Below, in pieces: positions 51,473 to 61,332 of a stretch of 64,000 nt of DNA. The notes beneath the pieces are model-generated. The model saw nothing but the letters and a program-made list of their open reading frames with translations. It had not been told where the DNA came from and ran no database searches. The stretch spans positions 1,984,001 through 2,048,000 of the forward strand of contig NZ_CP059404.1 in the NCBI RefSeq assembly GCF_014217255.1, read 5' to 3'. This stretch comes from Corynebacterium incognita. Its GTDB lineage: Bacteria > Actinomycetota > Actinomycetes > Mycobacteriales > Mycobacteriaceae. The position numbers and the translations under genes are program-made. The first letter of the stretch is position 1. Each line of letters begins with the position of its first letter.

Positions 51473-51876
51473 GCGTCGTCGGTGTCTGCGGCGTCGCCTG
51501 TAGCGCCCGCCGCCTGTGCCTCGCGGTGCTCGGCCAGGGCTGTGCGCGCCTCGCGGAGCCACTGCGGCTGATCTTCGAGGAGCGCCTTGATCTCCGCGGT
51601 GGTCAGCGGCTTGTCCAGGTCGTTCTTCTTTAATGCCGTGGTGGAAATGCCCAGCTTCTGCGCCACGACGGGGCGTGGGTGCGGGCCGTTGCGGCGCAGT
51701 TCCTCCAGCCAGGCCGGCGGGTTGTTGTGCAGATCGCGAAGTTCCGCGTGGGTCACGGCTGAGTTCTGGAACTCCTCCGGCGCGGCGGGGAGGAAGATGC
51801 CCAGTTTCTTGGCAGCGGTTTGCGCGCGCATGGCGCGACCGGAGGGCTCGGTGTGCTTTTCGGTGTTATCACTCAC
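51469..51876 (-). CDS. DUF5997 family protein
   Basis: A 135-residue soluble protein of the actinobacterial DUF5997 family. AAKKLGIFLPAAPEEFQ, LHNNPPAWLEELRRNGPHPR and VAQKLGISTTALKK look like two helical modules, the second resembling a small DNA-binding helix pair. The end is acidic and Ala-rich. GTG 51876 follows TAGCGT by seven bases, a leaderless start. It is divergent from a LysR-like substrate-binding protein, a pairing seen across Actinobacteria. Function unknown. Confidence 0.78.
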   Translation of the reverse strand: MSDNTEKHTEPSGRAMRAQTAAKKLGIFLPAAPEEFQNSAVTHAELRDLHNNPPAWLEELRRNGPHPRPVVAQKLGISTTALKKNDLDKPLTTAEIKALLEDQPQWLREARTALAEHREAQAAGATGDAADTDDA

Positions 51877-51982
51877 GGCTACCACGCTAGCAGCGAATGG
51901 GGCATAGGCTGCAATGCTTCGCTGCGTCGCGTCCAGGTGCGGTAGACCGGCGCGCGAGGATGGGGGCGCTAGGATGGGAGCA

Positions 51983-52762
51983 ATGTTAAAGTTAGCTTTC
52001 GCCACCGGCACCGAGCCTGGGAAGTGGTTTGACCGCTTCCGGCGTTTTACCGCGCACGGCGGTCTTGACGCGAGGGACGCCGACGATGCGGTGGCGCGCC
52101 TGCTCTTGCCTGCCGACGACCCAGACCACGCCAACGTGGCGTTGGCGCGTCTGCCTGTGACCGCGGGCGGGGACCCACGGTTGCGCGCGGGTACGAGCGA
52201 CGACTTCTTCGTGGTGCGCCTGTACGAGGAGGAGCCGGGCATCGCGGTGCCGAAGGAATCGGTCTACGCCGAAGTGGGCGAGGCTGTGCAGCCGGGCGAC
52301 GTCGCTGAGGAACACGTGAACTACCGGCTGGGGGCGGACGGGATGGTGGACGTGGATGCCGTGCGCGCCGGGCTTCAGGTGGTGGCGGCCAACGTGGGCG
52401 TGGTGATCGCGCCGCGGCCGCTGCTGAAGGTGCTATCGAAGAAACTTGTGGTGCCGCTTGGGTTTCTTGAAGAACCAGATACGCTGCCGCGCACCGAGAT
52501 TGCCTTGGTGTGGCGCAAGGCCGCCGATAGTGAAGCGATACAAGATTTCGTCGGCATCGCCAAGGGGCGTACCGCGGCGTCGTCGCGACAGGAGAAGCCG
52601 AAGCTTTCCGCGCGGGACAAGGCCAAGGCTAAGCAGGCCCGCCGCGAGCAGGCCGCGGGCGGCCGCGGCGTCGGCAAGCCTGCGCGCAATGGCAAAAATA
52701 CAAAGGGGAATTCACGAGGGGGTTCGCGGGGTCATTCGCGCGGCCGGGGTGGCAGACGTTAG
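51983..52762 (+). CDS. LysR-type effector domain without HTH, basic tail
   Basis: A 259-residue protein that begins directly with the LysR substrate-binding fold: LKLAFATGTEPGKWFDRF, DDFFVVRLYEEEPGIAVPKE, GLQVVAANVGVVIAPRPLL, and ALVWRKAADSEAIQDFVGIAKGRT. No winged helix-turn-helix precedes it. Instead there is a C-terminal tail of about 50 residues rich in Lys, Arg and Gly (KAKAKQARREQAAGGRG, RGGSRGHSRGRGGRR) that could bind nucleic acid. ATG 51983 follows TAGGAT by seven bases. It shares a 106-bp divergent promoter region with the DUF5997 gene. Ligand and role unknown. Confidence 0.75.
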   Translation: MLKLAFATGTEPGKWFDRFRRFTAHGGLDARDADDAVARLLLPADDPDHANVALARLPVTAGGDPRLRAGTSDDFFVVRLYEEEPGIAVPKESVYAEVGEAVQPGDVAEEHVNYRLGADGMVDVDAVRAGLQVVAANVGVVIAPRPLLKVLSKKLVVPLGFLEEPDTLPRTEIALVWRKAADSEAIQDFVGIAKGRTAASSRQEKPKLSARDKAKAKQARREQAAGGRGVGKPARNGKNTKGNSRGGSRGHSRGRGGRR

Positions 52763-52874
52763 GTGGAGGGGCCCACGATGCACCGCGGTGGGGCGCATGT
52801 GACGAGTGGGGATGCGGTGAATTCCGTGTAACCTAACGTTCATCTTTCACTAGTGTAATTTCAACCTTCGGTCG

Positions 52875-53039
52875 TTAGATTGGTGCTCAACCGGGTGGCA
52901 GCCACGGGCCACCCGGCCGGCGTTCGTTGTCAGTCGGTACCGACGGGCGGGCGTGATACCAAGATTATGCTGTCAACCAGCAGCGCCGCGGGCTTAGGTA
53001 CCTGAGCTAGCGGTGCACTCAAGGGAGAGCCCGAAGCCT
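52875..53039 (+). promoter_or_regulatory. Structured leader of the PIN-PhoH gene
   Basis: TTAGAT at 52875-52880 is a plausible -10, giving a leader of about 150 nt. It holds a perfect 9-bp stem, CCGGGTGGC (52891-52899) with GCCACCCGG (52908-52916), then the palindrome GTCGGTACCGAC (52933-52944). AGGGAGAG lies shortly before ATG 53040. I see no match to a riboswitch class I know. The 112 bases before this leader hold nothing I recognise. Confidence 0.45.
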
Positions 53040-54434
53040 ATGTTCGACCCGACCACCCCAACCACCCAACCCACTCGCAACCCATTAGACAACATCGAGA
53101 TGGAGGGCGGTGAAAAGACCGGCGTGAAGACGTATGTGATTGATACCTCCGTGTTGTTGTCTGACCCCTGGGCCCTGCGGAAATTTGCGGAGCACGATGT
53201 TGTCCTCCCGGTCGTTGTTATCTCCGAACTGGAGGGGAAACGTCATCATCCAGAGCTTGGCTGGTTCGCCCGCCAAGCTCTTCGTCTTTTGGAGGAACTG
53301 CGCCAGACCTACGAGCACCTCGATCAGCCGGTTCCGGTCAACGTTGATGGCGGCACCCTGCGCGTCGAGCTCAATCACCAGGATCAATCCCTGCTGCCCG
53401 CGGCGTTCCGCGGCACTGAAGGTGATCACCGCATCCTGGCCGGCGCGTTGAATCTGGCGCACGAGGGCAAGGAGACTGTGCTGGTGACCAAGGACGTGCC
53501 GCTGCGCGTCAAGGCCGGTGCCGTGGGGCTGGAGGCCGACGAGTACCACGCGCAGGACGTAGTGCTCACCGGTTACACGGGCATGGCGACGGTCCACACC
53601 AGCTCCGAGGTCATCGGTGAGTTGTATCGCGATGGGGAAGTCGTGATCGATGGCGCCGTGACCGAGGCGGGAACCCTCGTGTCTGAGCTGCCAGTGCACT
53701 GCGGCGTGACGCTCACCGCGCAGTCCCAGTCCGCGCTTGGCCGGGTGCTGCCGGATGGCGCCATTCGCCTGATTCGCGGGGATCAGCAAGCCTTCGGTGT
53801 GCAGGGGCGTTCCGCAGAGCAGCGCATCGCCCTGGACCTGTTGCTTGATAACTCCGTAGGGATCGTCTCCATCGGCGGCCGCGCGGGCACGGGTAAGTCC
53901 GCGCTGGCACTCTGCGCCGGCCTTGAGGCGGTCTTGGAGCGCCAGGAACACCGCCGCATCGTCGTCTTCCGCCCCATGTACGCGGTGGGTGGTCAGTCCC
54001 TGGGGTACCTGCCCGGCTCTGAGCAGGAGAAGATGAACCCGTGGGCGCAGGCGGTGTACGACACCCTGGACGGCCTAGTGTCGGAGAACGTCATCGATGA
54101 GATCCACGAGCGGGGGCTCATCGAGGTACTGCCGCTGACCCACATCCGTGGCCGAAGCCTTCACGATTCCTTCGTCATCGTGGATGAGGCGCAGTCGCTC
54201 GAGCGCAACGTTTTGCTCACTGTGCTCTCCCGCCTGGGCCGCGGCTCCCGGGTGGTGCTCACCCACGACGTCGCCCAGCGCGACAACCTGCGCGTCGGCC
54301 GCCACGACGGCGTGCAGGCTGTCATCGAGAAGCTTAAGGATCACGAGCTGTTTGCGCACATCACCCTGCAGCGCTCGGAACGCTCCGCCATCGCGGAGCT
54401 GGTGACGGATCTGTTGGAAAACGACCACTCCTAG
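53040..54434 (+). CDS. phoH2: PIN-PhoH fusion protein (PhoH2)
   Basis: A 464-residue fusion of a PIN ribonuclease domain and a PhoH ATPase; characterised PhoH2 proteins are RNA-unwinding ribonucleases. [19 protein letters not shown], with acidic residues near [13 protein letters not shown] and the CxD-type KDVPLRVKA region. Pho[16 protein letters not shown] (Walker A), [16 protein letters not shown], and [13 protein letters not shown] (Walker B). The N-terminal 28 residues ([12 protein letters not shown]) are not conserved. ATG 53040 has AGGGAGAG upstream. A hairpin terminator follows. Confidence 0.9.
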   Translation: MFDPTTPTTQPTRNPLDNIEMEGGEKTGVKTYVIDTSVLLSDPWALRKFAEHDVVLPVVVISELEGKRHHPELGWFARQALRLLEELRQTYEHLDQPVPVNVDGGTLRVELNHQDQSLLPAAFRGTEGDHRILAGALNLAHEGKETVLVTKDVPLRVKAGAVGLEADEYHAQDVVLTGYTGMATVHTSSEVIGELYRDGEVVIDGAVTEAGTLVSELPVHCGVTLTAQSQSALGRVLPDGAIRLIRGDQQAFGVQGRSAEQRIALDLLLDNSVGIVSIGGRAGTGKSALALCAGLEAVLERQEHRRIVVFRPMYAVGGQSLGYLPGSEQEKMNPWAQAVYDTLDGLVSENVIDEIHERGLIEVLPLTHIRGRSLHDSFVIVDEAQSLERNVLLTVLSRLGRGSRVVLTHDVAQRDNLRVGRHDGVQAVIEKLKDHELFAHITLQRSERSAIAELVTDLLENDHS

Positions 54435-54476
54435 TGTGAGACGCGCCCTAAAATCTGGCGCAGTTACCCCATGCAC

Positions 54477-54516
54477 AACGCCCCCAACTGGTGAAATTAC
54501 ACCTCTTGGGGGCGTT
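54477..54516 (+). terminator. phoH2 terminator
   Basis: AACGCCCCCAA (54477-54487) pairs perfectly with TTGGGGGCGTT (54506-54516) around an 18-base loop. The following sequence is not T-rich, so termination may be partial. Confidence 0.6.
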
Positions 54517-54557
54517 AACGTTGTCGCGGTACACAGGTTTTCGGAACAATTGACTTT

Positions 54558-55142
54558 ATGACCGAAAAGCGCAAAGACTTCCAGATCCGTCCGCTGAAGG
54601 ACGGTGACTATCCACAGATGCAAGCTATTTATGAAATGGGTCTGCAAAGCGGACACGCCACGTTTGAAACCAAGGCCATGAGCTGGGAACGTTTCCGAAC
54701 TTCCAAGATTATGGACACGGTCTTCGTGGCGGTGGAAGAAGACGAGCCGGACAAAGTCTTGGGCTGGGTCTCCGCGGCACCGATTTCTTCTCGTTCCGTG
54801 TTTCACGGCGTGGTGGAGGACTCCATTTACATCCACGCCGATGCACAGGGCCGCGGCATCGCAGGCGCGTTATTGGATAAGCTCATCGAAGTCTGCGCCG
54901 AGATTGGCAAGTGGGGCATCCACGCCTGGATCTTCCCCGAAAATGTTGGCTCCGCGAAGCTGCACGAGTCGCGTGGCTTCGTCAAGGTGGGAACCTACTC
55001 TCACCTAGCCAAGATGACCTACGGCGAGTTGGCAGGACAGTGGCGCGACACCGAGGTGTGGGAGAAGCTTCTTCCGAAGCCCGAAAAGGTGCCGACGCCG
55101 GACGAGCTGGAGGCGTGCGAGGGCGACCAGGCTGACCAGTAG
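54558..55142 (+). CDS. GNAT N-acetyltransferase, phosphinothricin-type
   Basis: A 194-residue GCN5-related acetyltransferase. IRPLKDGDYPQMQAIYEMG opens the domain, GHATFETKAMSWERF resembles the substrate loop of phosphinothricin/methionine-sulfoximine acetyltransferases, and EDSIYIHADAQGRGIAGALLD is the acetyl-CoA site. IFPENVGSAKLHESRGFVKVG ends the fold; 40 further residues form a charged tail. The substrate is likely a free amino acid analogue, but this is a family inference. It is transcribed alone between two convergent or tandem units. Confidence 0.83.
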   Translation: MTEKRKDFQIRPLKDGDYPQMQAIYEMGLQSGHATFETKAMSWERFRTSKIMDTVFVAVEEDEPDKVLGWVSAAPISSRSVFHGVVEDSIYIHADAQGRGIAGALLDKLIEVCAEIGKWGIHAWIFPENVGSAKLHESRGFVKVGTYSHLAKMTYGELAGQWRDTEVWEKLLPKPEKVPTPDELEACEGDQADQ

Positions 55143-55181
55143 GTAGTCCGGCGGGCCGGCCTGGAGGGCGGCGGTCGTCGT

Positions 55182-56774
55182 TTAGTCCACGGTCTCCTTG
55201 AGGGCTTCCTCGCGCAGCGGGATGAGCAAGAGGAGGGACACGATGGCCAGTGGTGCCATGAGCAGGAACACTGGGGTCAGGCCGTCGTTGTAGGAAACCA
55301 GGATGGCTTCGCGGATCGGCTCCGGCATGGCAGCTACCACGCCCGGTGTGAGCGACTGGGTGCCGCCGCCGGATTCCAGTTTCGCGGCAGTTTCCGCGCC
55401 GGCCTTGCCCATCGAGGCGATGGCCTCCGGCAGGCGCGTGGCCATCTCATTCTGCAAGTTGTGGATGAACATTGAGCCCACGAGCGAGGCGCCGACCGCG
55501 CCGCCAATCTGGCGGAAGAAGTTGTTCGCCGCCGTCGCGGTGCCCACCAGCTGGATAGGGAAGCTGTTCTGCACAATCAACACCAACACCTGCATGACGA
55601 GGCCCAGGCCGACGCCGAAGATAAACAAGTACACACCCAAGACGATGAGCGTGGTGTGCACCTCGAGCCCGGACAACAGAAACAACGCGCCGGCCATAAT
55701 CGCCAGGCCGACGATGGGGTAGTACTTGTAGCGCCCGGTTCGGGAGATGATAAAGCCCACAGACGTGGAGGTTCCGATCATGCCTACCATCATCGGGATC
55801 ATCATCAGACCCGCTTCAGTCGGGGTCATGGTGTGCACCATCTGCAAGTAGGTGGGCATATATCCCAAGACGCCGAACATCGCGAGGCCCATCACGGTGC
55901 CCGACGCGGTGGTCAGAGCCATGTTGCGGTTCTTGAATAGCGATACCGGGATGAGCGGTTCCGCGGCGCGCAGCTCTACGATGATCAGGAGCACGGCGCT
56001 GGTGACGGTGGAAATACCCAAGCCGATGATGGTCGGGGAGCCCCACTCGTATTGGGTTCCGGCCCATGTGGTCATCAGGATGAGCGACGAGGTAAACGTC
56101 GCAATGAACAGCGCTCCCAGCCAGTCGAAGTGGGCCGCTTTCTTGTCACCCACCCGCAGCTTGAGCACGGCCGTCGCCACGCACAGAGCCAGAAGGCCGA
56201 GGGGGATGTTGACCCACAATCCCCATCGCCAGCCGGGGCCGTCGGTAAACCAACCGCCGAGCACTGGGCCGAGCACGGAGGAGACGCCGAAGGTAGCACC
56301 CATGATGCCCATGTACTTACCGCGTTCGCGGGCGGGGATGACCTCCGCCACGATGGCCTGCGAGGAGATCATGAGACCGCCGGCCGCAAAGCCCTGGATG
56401 GCGCGGCCGATGATGAGCAGCTCCATGGTGTGGGCGAACCCGCCGAGGGCGGAGCCCACCAGGAACAGGGCGATGGAGCCGATGTAGAGCCACTTACGTC
56501 CAAGAACGTCACCCATCTTGCCAAAGATGGGCATGGCGATGGTTTGGCACATGAGGAAGACCGAGATGACCCAGCTCATCTTGTCCACGCCGCCGAGCTC
56601 GCCCACGATGGTGGGCAGAGCCGTGGAGAAAATCATTTGCCCCAGCGAGCTCATCAGCATGGTGAGCAGCAGGGCGGAAAACACCACGGAGACGCGCTGG
56701 GTGGGGGCGGCGGGCGCTGCCTGAATGTGGCCAGGGCGCGAGGATGAGGCAACGGATTCAATGCGTTCTACCAT
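55182..56774 (-). CDS. DHA2-family drug efflux MFS transporter
   Basis: Multidrug exporter of 530 aa with 14 predicted helices (EmrB/QacA type). Motif A is [13 protein letters not shown], motif C is in [21 protein letters not shown], and [22 protein letters not shown] is the second-half equivalent. A 60-residue extracytoplasmic loop lies near the C-terminus. The ATG overlaps the end of the tetR gene by seven bases, so the pair is translationally coupled and controlled from one promoter. Typical substrates are lipophilic cations and antibiotics; none can be named. Confidence 0.88.
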   Translation of the reverse strand: MVERIESVASSSRPGHIQAAPAAPTQRVSVVFSALLLTMLMSSLGQMIFSTALPTIVGELGGVDKMSWVISVFLMCQTIAMPIFGKMGDVLGRKWLYIGSIALFLVGSALGGFAHTMELLIIGRAIQGFAAGGLMISSQAIVAEVIPARERGKYMGIMGATFGVSSVLGPVLGGWFTDGPGWRWGLWVNIPLGLLALCVATAVLKLRVGDKKAAHFDWLGALFIATFTSSLILMTTWAGTQYEWGSPTIIGLGISTVTSAVLLIIVELRAAEPLIPVSLFKNRNMALTTASGTVMGLAMFGVLGYMPTYLQMVHTMTPTEAGLMMIPMMVGMIGTSTSVGFIISRTGRYKYYPIVGLAIMAGALFLLSGLEVHTTLIVLGVYLFIFGVGLGLVMQVLVLIVQNSFPIQLVGTATAANNFFRQIGGAVGASLVGSMFIHNLQNEMATRLPEAIASMGKAGAETAAKLESGGGTQSLTPGVVAAMPEPIREAILVSYNDGLTPVFLLMAPLAIVSLLLLIPLREEALKETVD

Positions 56775-57382
56775 GTCAGGCCTTTCGCGTAGTCGGTGAT
56801 GTGTTGAGCGGTGTTAAGTGCGGCGTCGCGGCTGCCTTCGCGCATCGAAACCCAGATGGATTCGCGCGCCAGTCCGCCGATGATGGCTGCTTCTCGACGC
56901 CCCGTGACCTCCGGCAGGCGGCGATCGTGCGGGCAGTGCTCGAAGTGCTTCTCGACGAGGTCGATCAGGTCGAAGGCCGTCTGACGTTTCCGGTGCATAA
57001 CTAGTGCCGCGACGTCGTTCGACTGCACGATGCGCATGCGGCGCTCCCGGATGTGTGGGGACTCCTCGCGCGCTGCGACATGCTCAAAGGTGAGTTCCAC
57101 GATGGTGCGCACCAAATTGTCCGAAGGGGTGTGGAGAAAGGCGTCGCGGGTGGCAGCGTTGAAAAGCTCCTCCGATTTGCCCAAGACGGCCTCGTCCTTG
57201 GTGTCGAAGTAGTTGAAGAACGTCCGGCGGGAGATGCCGGCGTCCTCGCAGATCTGCTCGATGGTGACGGCCGGAAATCCGTGTTCGTCCACCAGCCTGG
57301 TAGCTGCGTCTTCGATCGCTTCTTTTGTTTGGCGGCGCTTTTGTTCGCGGAGGCCGCCGGAATTGCTGTCGTTATCCTGCAT
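56768..57382 (-). CDS. TetR-family repressor of the DHA2 exporter
   Basis: A 204-residue regulator. The helix-turn-helix runs through [27 protein letters not shown] (about residues 40-66). It is the first gene of a two-gene operon with the efflux pump. The ATG at 57382 follows TAAAGT by eight bases; a TTG three codons upstream is less likely. Overlapping inverted repeats lie just upstream, so it very probably represses its own operon and releases it when an exported drug binds. Confidence 0.87.
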   Translation of the reverse strand: MQDNDSNSGGLREQKRRQTKEAIEDAATRLVDEHGFPAVTIEQICEDAGISRRTFFNYFDTKDEAVLGKSEELFNAATRDAFLHTPSDNLVRTIVELTFEHVAAREESPHIRERRMRIVQSNDVAALVMHRKRQTAFDLIDLVEKHFEHCPHDRRLPEVTGRREAAIIGGLARESIWVSMREGSRDAALNTAQHITDYAKGLTW

Positions 57383-57401
57383 AGGAGGCAACTTTACACC
57401 C

Positions 57402-57424
57402 GGTGCAAGTTTGCACCAAGTGCA
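57402..57424. promoter_or_regulatory. Probable operator for tetR-MFS operon
   Basis: GGTGCAA-GT-TTGCACC (57402-57417) is a perfect inverted repeat and overlaps a second one, TGCAC-CAA-GTGCA (57412-57424). They lie 20-42 bp upstream of the tetR ATG, beside its -10 box at 57391-57396. The half-site GTGCAA also recurs in the operator region at 9776-9830. Confidence 0.6.
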
Positions 57425-57436
57425 TGTTGCGTGAAG

Positions 57437-57961
57437 TCAGTCGCGGCGGACTTGTCCTGTGACGAGCAGATCACTGCCCTCGGAATACTCAGCGTAGAGC
57501 CCATCCTCATTGGGGCGGAACGACCAGGTCCCGTCGGCGTTGCATTTCTTGGACACCGGAGAAGCTTTGAACACGGTGGCCCCTGCGTCGTCGACAGGCT
57601 CGGACAAATACACGAAGCAACCTGAGTCCGGGTAACCCAACGTGGCGGTGTTGCCGCCGAAGGTAACCATCATCGTCCACTCCTTGTTATCGCCGGCCTC
57701 GGCGGCGGTGGCGGAGGACACGCGGCCGCTATATGTGCCCGTGAGCTCGGTGGCCGACTGGGGCGGTGCCGTGACAGTGACGGTGGCCGCAGCGGGAGAG
57801 TCCGCGTCCTCTGGGGCGTCGTTCGGCTTAGTGCTCAATGCGTACCACGCCGCCGAGAGGGCCGCGAGGGCGGCGACGATGAGCACCACGATTCCGGCGG
57901 TGATGATTCCCCGCGCGGTGGAACGAGATTCCCGATAGGTGTCAAAGGTGTTGTCCGGCAT
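57437..57961 (-). CDS. Membrane-anchored extracytoplasmic protein, unknown
   Basis: A 174-residue protein. A cytoplasmic N-terminus of 17 residues precedes one helix (GIITAGIVVLIVAALAALSAAWYAL), a Pro/Thr/Val linker (ATVTVTAPP) and an extracytoplasmic beta domain with two cysteines (DSGCFVYL and SKKCNADGTWSF), probably a disulfide. LTGTYSGRV and NEDGLYAEY suggest a lipocalin-like or sensor domain, but I do not recognise it. TAGGCT lies exactly seven bases before the ATG, a leaderless start. It ends just before the tetR operator region. Confidence 0.68.
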   Translation of the reverse strand: MPDNTFDTYRESRSTARGIITAGIVVLIVAALAALSAAWYALSTKPNDAPEDADSPAAATVTVTAPPQSATELTGTYSGRVSSATAAEAGDNKEWTMMVTFGGNTATLGYPDSGCFVYLSEPVDDAGATVFKASPVSKKCNADGTWSFRPNEDGLYAEYSEGSDLLVTGQVRRD

Positions 57962-58003
57962 AAACCCAAGCCTAGTGGCAGTGGTTGATGAGAAAACAAT
58001 AAA

Positions 58004-58031
58004 GGGGCCGACTCCTTACGGAGCCGGCCCC
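58004..58031 (-). terminator. fumC terminator
   Basis: On the minus strand GGGGCCGGCTCC pairs with GGAGTCGGCCCC (one mismatch) around a four-base loop and is followed by TTTATTGTTTTC. It lies 38 bases past the fumC stop. Confidence 0.75.
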
Positions 58032-58068
58032 ACAAGCGACCTAGCGGTCGTGGCCTAATGTGCGACGT

Positions 58069-59469
58069 TTAGAAGTCGTCGCGGTCGATATTGGCCATCT
58101 TCAGGGTGTCCAGGCGCTTGTCCAGTTCTTCCTCGGTGAGGTTGTCGCCGTCGACAAAGCCCAGGTCGATGACTGCCTCGCGGACGGTCATCTGCTGGTG
58201 CAGCGCGTGCTTGGCGGCCTTGGCGGCGTTCTCATAGCCGATGGCGGAGTTCAGCGGGGTAACGATGGAGGTGGACATGCCAGCGTACTTCTCCATGCGC
58301 TCGACGTTAGCCTCCAGACCATCGACGCACTTCTCGGCGAAGACGCGGGAAGCGTTAGCCAGCAGGCGAGCGGACTCGAGCACGTTACGCGCCATCATCG
58401 GGATGTAGACGTTGAGCTCGAACTGGCCCTGGGAGCCACCCATAGCCACGGCGGCGTCGTTGCCCACCACTTGGCAGGACACCTGGGTGAGCATCTCCAC
58501 CATGACTGGGTTCACCTTGCCCGGCATGATGGAGGAACCGGGCTGCAGCTCCGGAACGTGCAGCTCGGACAGGCCGGTCAGCGGGCCTGAACCCATCAGG
58601 CGGATGTCGGAGCCAATCTTGGTCAGGGAGACCGCTACGGTGCGCATGGCGCCGGAGAACTCCACCAGCGAGTCACGGGCGGCCTGCGCCTCGAAGTGGT
58701 TCTTCGCCTCAGACAGGACGTCGATGCCGGTGAGCTTCTTCAGCTCCTCGGTGACCTTCGCGCCGAAGTCAGCGTCGGTGTTCAGGCCGGTGCCCGTGGC
58801 GGTGCCGCCGATAGCGAGCTCGCCCAAGTGTGGCAAGGTGGCCTCGACGCGCTCGATGCCCAGCTCCACCTGGCGCGCGTAACCTGCGAACTCCTGGCCC
58901 AGGGTGACCGGGACAGCGTCCATCATGTGGGTGCGGCCGGCCTTCACGACGTTCTTGAATTCCTTGGCCTTAGCCAACAGGGAGTCGTGCAGCACCTTCA
59001 GCGCGGGCAGCAGGTCATTGACTGCAGCCTCGGTGGCAGCCACGTGGGTAGCGGTGGGGAAGGTGTCGTTAGAGGACTGACCCATGTTCACGTGGTCGTT
59101 CGGGTGCACCTCAACGCCGTTGTTGGCGGCGATGGAGGCAATAACCTCGTTGGTGTTCATGTTGGAGGAGGTACCGGAACCGGTCTGGAAAACGTCAATC
59201 GGGAACTGCTCGTTGTGCTTACCCTCAGCGATTTCCTTAGCGGCAGCGATGATGGCGTCAGCCTTGTCAGCATCCAGCTTGCCGTTGGCCTTGTTCACCT
59301 CGGCGCAGGACGCCTTCAGCAGGCCCAGCGCGCGAATCTGCGCGTTCTCCAGGCCACGGCCGGAAATCGGGAAGTTGTCCACTGCACGCTGGGTTTGGGC
59401 GCGCCACAGGGCGTCAGCCGGAACCTTGACCTCACCCATGGTGTCGTGCTCAATGCGGAACTCAGTCAT
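58069..59469 (-). CDS. fumC: Fumarate hydratase, class II
   Basis: TCA-cycle enzyme converting fumarate to malate, heat-stable and iron-free. The 466-residue protein has the three conserved regions of the fumarase/aspartase family: [13 protein letters not shown], a central [16 protein letters not shown], and the signature [14 protein letters not shown] 59469 follows AAAGG. It is followed by a terminator and preceded by glpX, an order shared with mycobacteria (fum, glpX, DUF4245). Regulation is not evident. Confidence 0.96.
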   Translation of the reverse strand: MTEFRIEHDTMGEVKVPADALWRAQTQRAVDNFPISGRGLENAQIRALGLLKASCAEVNKANGKLDADKADAIIAAAKEIAEGKHNEQFPIDVFQTGSGTSSNMNTNEVIASIAANNGVEVHPNDHVNMGQSSNDTFPTATHVAATEAAVNDLLPALKVLHDSLLAKAKEFKNVVKAGRTHMMDAVPVTLGQEFAGYARQVELGIERVEATLPHLGELAIGGTATGTGLNTDADFGAKVTEELKKLTGIDVLSEAKNHFEAQAARDSLVEFSGAMRTVAVSLTKIGSDIRLMGSGPLTGLSELHVPELQPGSSIMPGKVNPVMVEMLTQVSCQVVGNDAAVAMGGSQGQFELNVYIPMMARNVLESARLLANASRVFAEKCVDGLEANVERMEKYAGMSTSIVTPLNSAIGYENAAKAAKHALHQQMTVREAVIDLGFVDGDNLTEEELDKRLDTLKMANIDRDDF

Positions 59470-59535
59470 GAAAAACCACCTTTAGTTAGTTGCTGTTTCT
59501 GCCCGTAGAGAAGGGGGCGCGGGGGAGTTGAAATA

Positions 59536-59577
59536 GCACAACCCTCACACGGTCATCATAGCGCGTGAGGGTTGTGC
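59536..59577 (-). terminator. glpX terminator
   Basis: GCACAACCCTCAC (59536-59548) and GTGAGGGTTGTGC (59565-59577) form a perfect 13-bp stem; TATTTC follows on the minus strand. It separates glpX from fumC. Confidence 0.75.
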
Positions 59578-59606
59578 AAGTAGCGGGAAGTCCGCCTAAT
59601 TTAGGA

Positions 59607-60608
59607 CTACTTGGTGTAGTCCACCACGGAGTATTCTGCCAGCTTGGAGAGCTTGTGGACGGACTCGATGTGGCGAATGGTGCCGGACTTCGAACGCATC
59701 ACCAGGGAGCGGGTGGTGGCGCCATTGGAGCGGTACGATACGCCGCGGAGCATATCGCCGTTGGTCACGCCGGTAGCAGCGAAGTAGCAGTTGTCAGAAG
59801 ACACCAAGTCGTTGGTGCTCAGAACCTGGGTGACGTCCAGGCCCGCGGCCTTGGCCTTCTCGCGCTCGGCGTCGTCGGTCGGAGCCAGCATGCCCTGAAT
59901 CTCGCCGCCCAGGCACTTCATGGCGCATGCGGTGATGATGCCTTCCGGGGTGCCGCCGATGCCCATGGCCAGGTCAATGGAGTTGTTGTTCTGTGCCGCA
60001 GCGATGGCGCCGGCAACGTCACCGTCCATGATGAGTCGCACCTTGGCGCCGGCCTCGCGGATGTCCTTGATCAAGGTTTCGTGGCGCGGGCGGTCCAAGA
60101 CCACCACGGTGACCTCATCCGGGCGGATGCCCTTGGCCTTGGCTACGGCCTGAACGTTGTGCGCTACCGGGGCAGTGATGTCGATGGCGCCCGCTGCCTC
60201 CGGGCCGACGGCAATCTTGTTCATGTAAAACACCGCGGAGGGGTCGTACATGGTGCCGCGCTCAGCCGCAGCGATGACGGAGATAGCGTTGGGGCGGCCC
60301 TCAGCCATGAGGCGGGTGCCGTCCACGGGGTCCACAGCGATGTCCATGGCTGCGCCCTGACCGGTGCCTACTTCCTCACCGTTGAACAGCATGGGGGCCT
60401 CGTCCTTTTCGCCCTCGCCGATGACCACGATGCCATTCATGTTCACGGAGTTGATGAGCTTGCGCATCGCGTCCACGGCCGCGCCGTCGCCAGACTCCTT
60501 CTGTCCACGGCCTACCCAGCGTCCGGAGGCGAGGGCCGCGGCCTCGGTCACGCGGACCAGCTCCATGGCGAGGTTACGATCCGGAAGTTCTGCATTGGGG
60601 TGAGACAT
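59607..60608 (-). CDS. glpX: Fructose-1,6-bisphosphatase, class II
   Basis: Gluconeogenic phosphatase of 333 aa, the main FBPase of corynebacteria. [16 protein letters not shown], the metal-binding [12 protein letters not shown] and [19 protein letters not shown] match GlpX. ATG 60608 lies behind AAAGG. It is separated from fumC by a strong hairpin and divergent from the DUF4245 gene. With gapB it would supply hexose phosphates during growth on organic acids. Confidence 0.94.
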   Translation of the reverse strand: MSHPNAELPDRNLAMELVRVTEAAALASGRWVGRGQKESGDGAAVDAMRKLINSVNMNGIVVIGEGEKDEAPMLFNGEEVGTGQGAAMDIAVDPVDGTRLMAEGRPNAISVIAAAERGTMYDPSAVFYMNKIAVGPEAAGAIDITAPVAHNVQAVAKAKGIRPDEVTVVVLDRPRHETLIKDIREAGAKVRLIMDGDVAGAIAAAQNNNSIDLAMGIGGTPEGIITACAMKCLGGEIQGMLAPTDDAEREKAKAAGLDVTQVLSTNDLVSSDNCYFAATGVTNGDMLRGVSYRSNGATTRSLVMRSKSGTIRHIESVHKLSKLAEYSVVDYTK

Positions 60609-60747
60609 TGTGGTGTCGGGGCCTTTCTGTGACGGGGGAGTCTGTGTCAGATATTATTCCACTTCCTATCAAACCACAGTGACCGATCGTCGCCCCCGAA
60701 TTCGGGCTATTTCTAGGCCCACCGTGCTCCATGCCATACTTGACGGC

Positions 60748-61320
60748 GTGGCACGCGAAGAAAAACCAAGAATTTTCCAGGGCGGCCGGGACATGATGCT
60801 GTCCCTTGCTGTCATCCTCGTGATGATGTTCGCCGTCGTTGGCGTAACCGGCTTGTGTTCCATCAACCCGGAAGCCAAAGACAATCCTGCGGTACACGAG
60901 GTCGACGCGGAGACGTTCCTGACTATGGAGGCCCGCAGCACCTCGACGCCGCTGCGCCTGCCGCAGACGCCAGAGGGCTGGATGCCCAACGTCGCCCGCC
61001 GTGCCAACGTGGCGGGAACCCCCGCCGCCGTCGTGGGCTGGGTGACGGACAAGGACACCTTCATCCAGCTGATCCAGACCTCGCTCCCGCTTGACGACGC
61101 CGTGACAGGCGTTGACGCCAATTACCGCGAGGTCAAGCGCACCGTGGACGTTGACGGCGTGGAGCTGCAACTGCACGCCGGTGAATCCGGCGACGTCAAG
61201 GATTTGTGGGCCGCTGACCTTGGTGACATTCGCGTGGTTCTGGGCGGCACCGCTAACGAGGAGGACGTCACCACCCTCCTCCGTGCCACCATGGACGCGC
61301 AGCCGCTGCCGACTAAATAA
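60748..61320 (+). CDS. DUF4245 membrane-anchored protein
   Basis: A 190-residue protein with a short basic N-terminus, one helix (MMLSLAVILVMMFAVVGVTG) and an extracytoplasmic domain with LRLPQTPEGWMPNVARR and AAVVGWVTDKDTFIQLIQT, characteristic of actinobacterial DUF4245. The role is unknown. It lies opposite glpX, as in mycobacteria. GTG 60748 follows CATACT by seven bases, a leaderless start; longer readings in this frame pass through the intergenic region and lack a ribosome site. Confidence 0.85.
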   Translation: MAREEKPRIFQGGRDMMLSLAVILVMMFAVVGVTGLCSINPEAKDNPAVHEVDAETFLTMEARSTSTPLRLPQTPEGWMPNVARRANVAGTPAAVVGWVTDKDTFIQLIQTSLPLDDAVTGVDANYREVKRTVDVDGVELQLHAGESGDVKDLWAADLGDIRVVLGGTANEEDVTTLLRATMDAQPLPTK

Positions 61321-61332
61321 GCCGTCTTGTGG

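Noticed and set aside
52885..53039. c-di-AMP (ydaO) riboswitch before phoH2
   Set aside because: The leader is structured but I do not find the conserved ydaO core elements.
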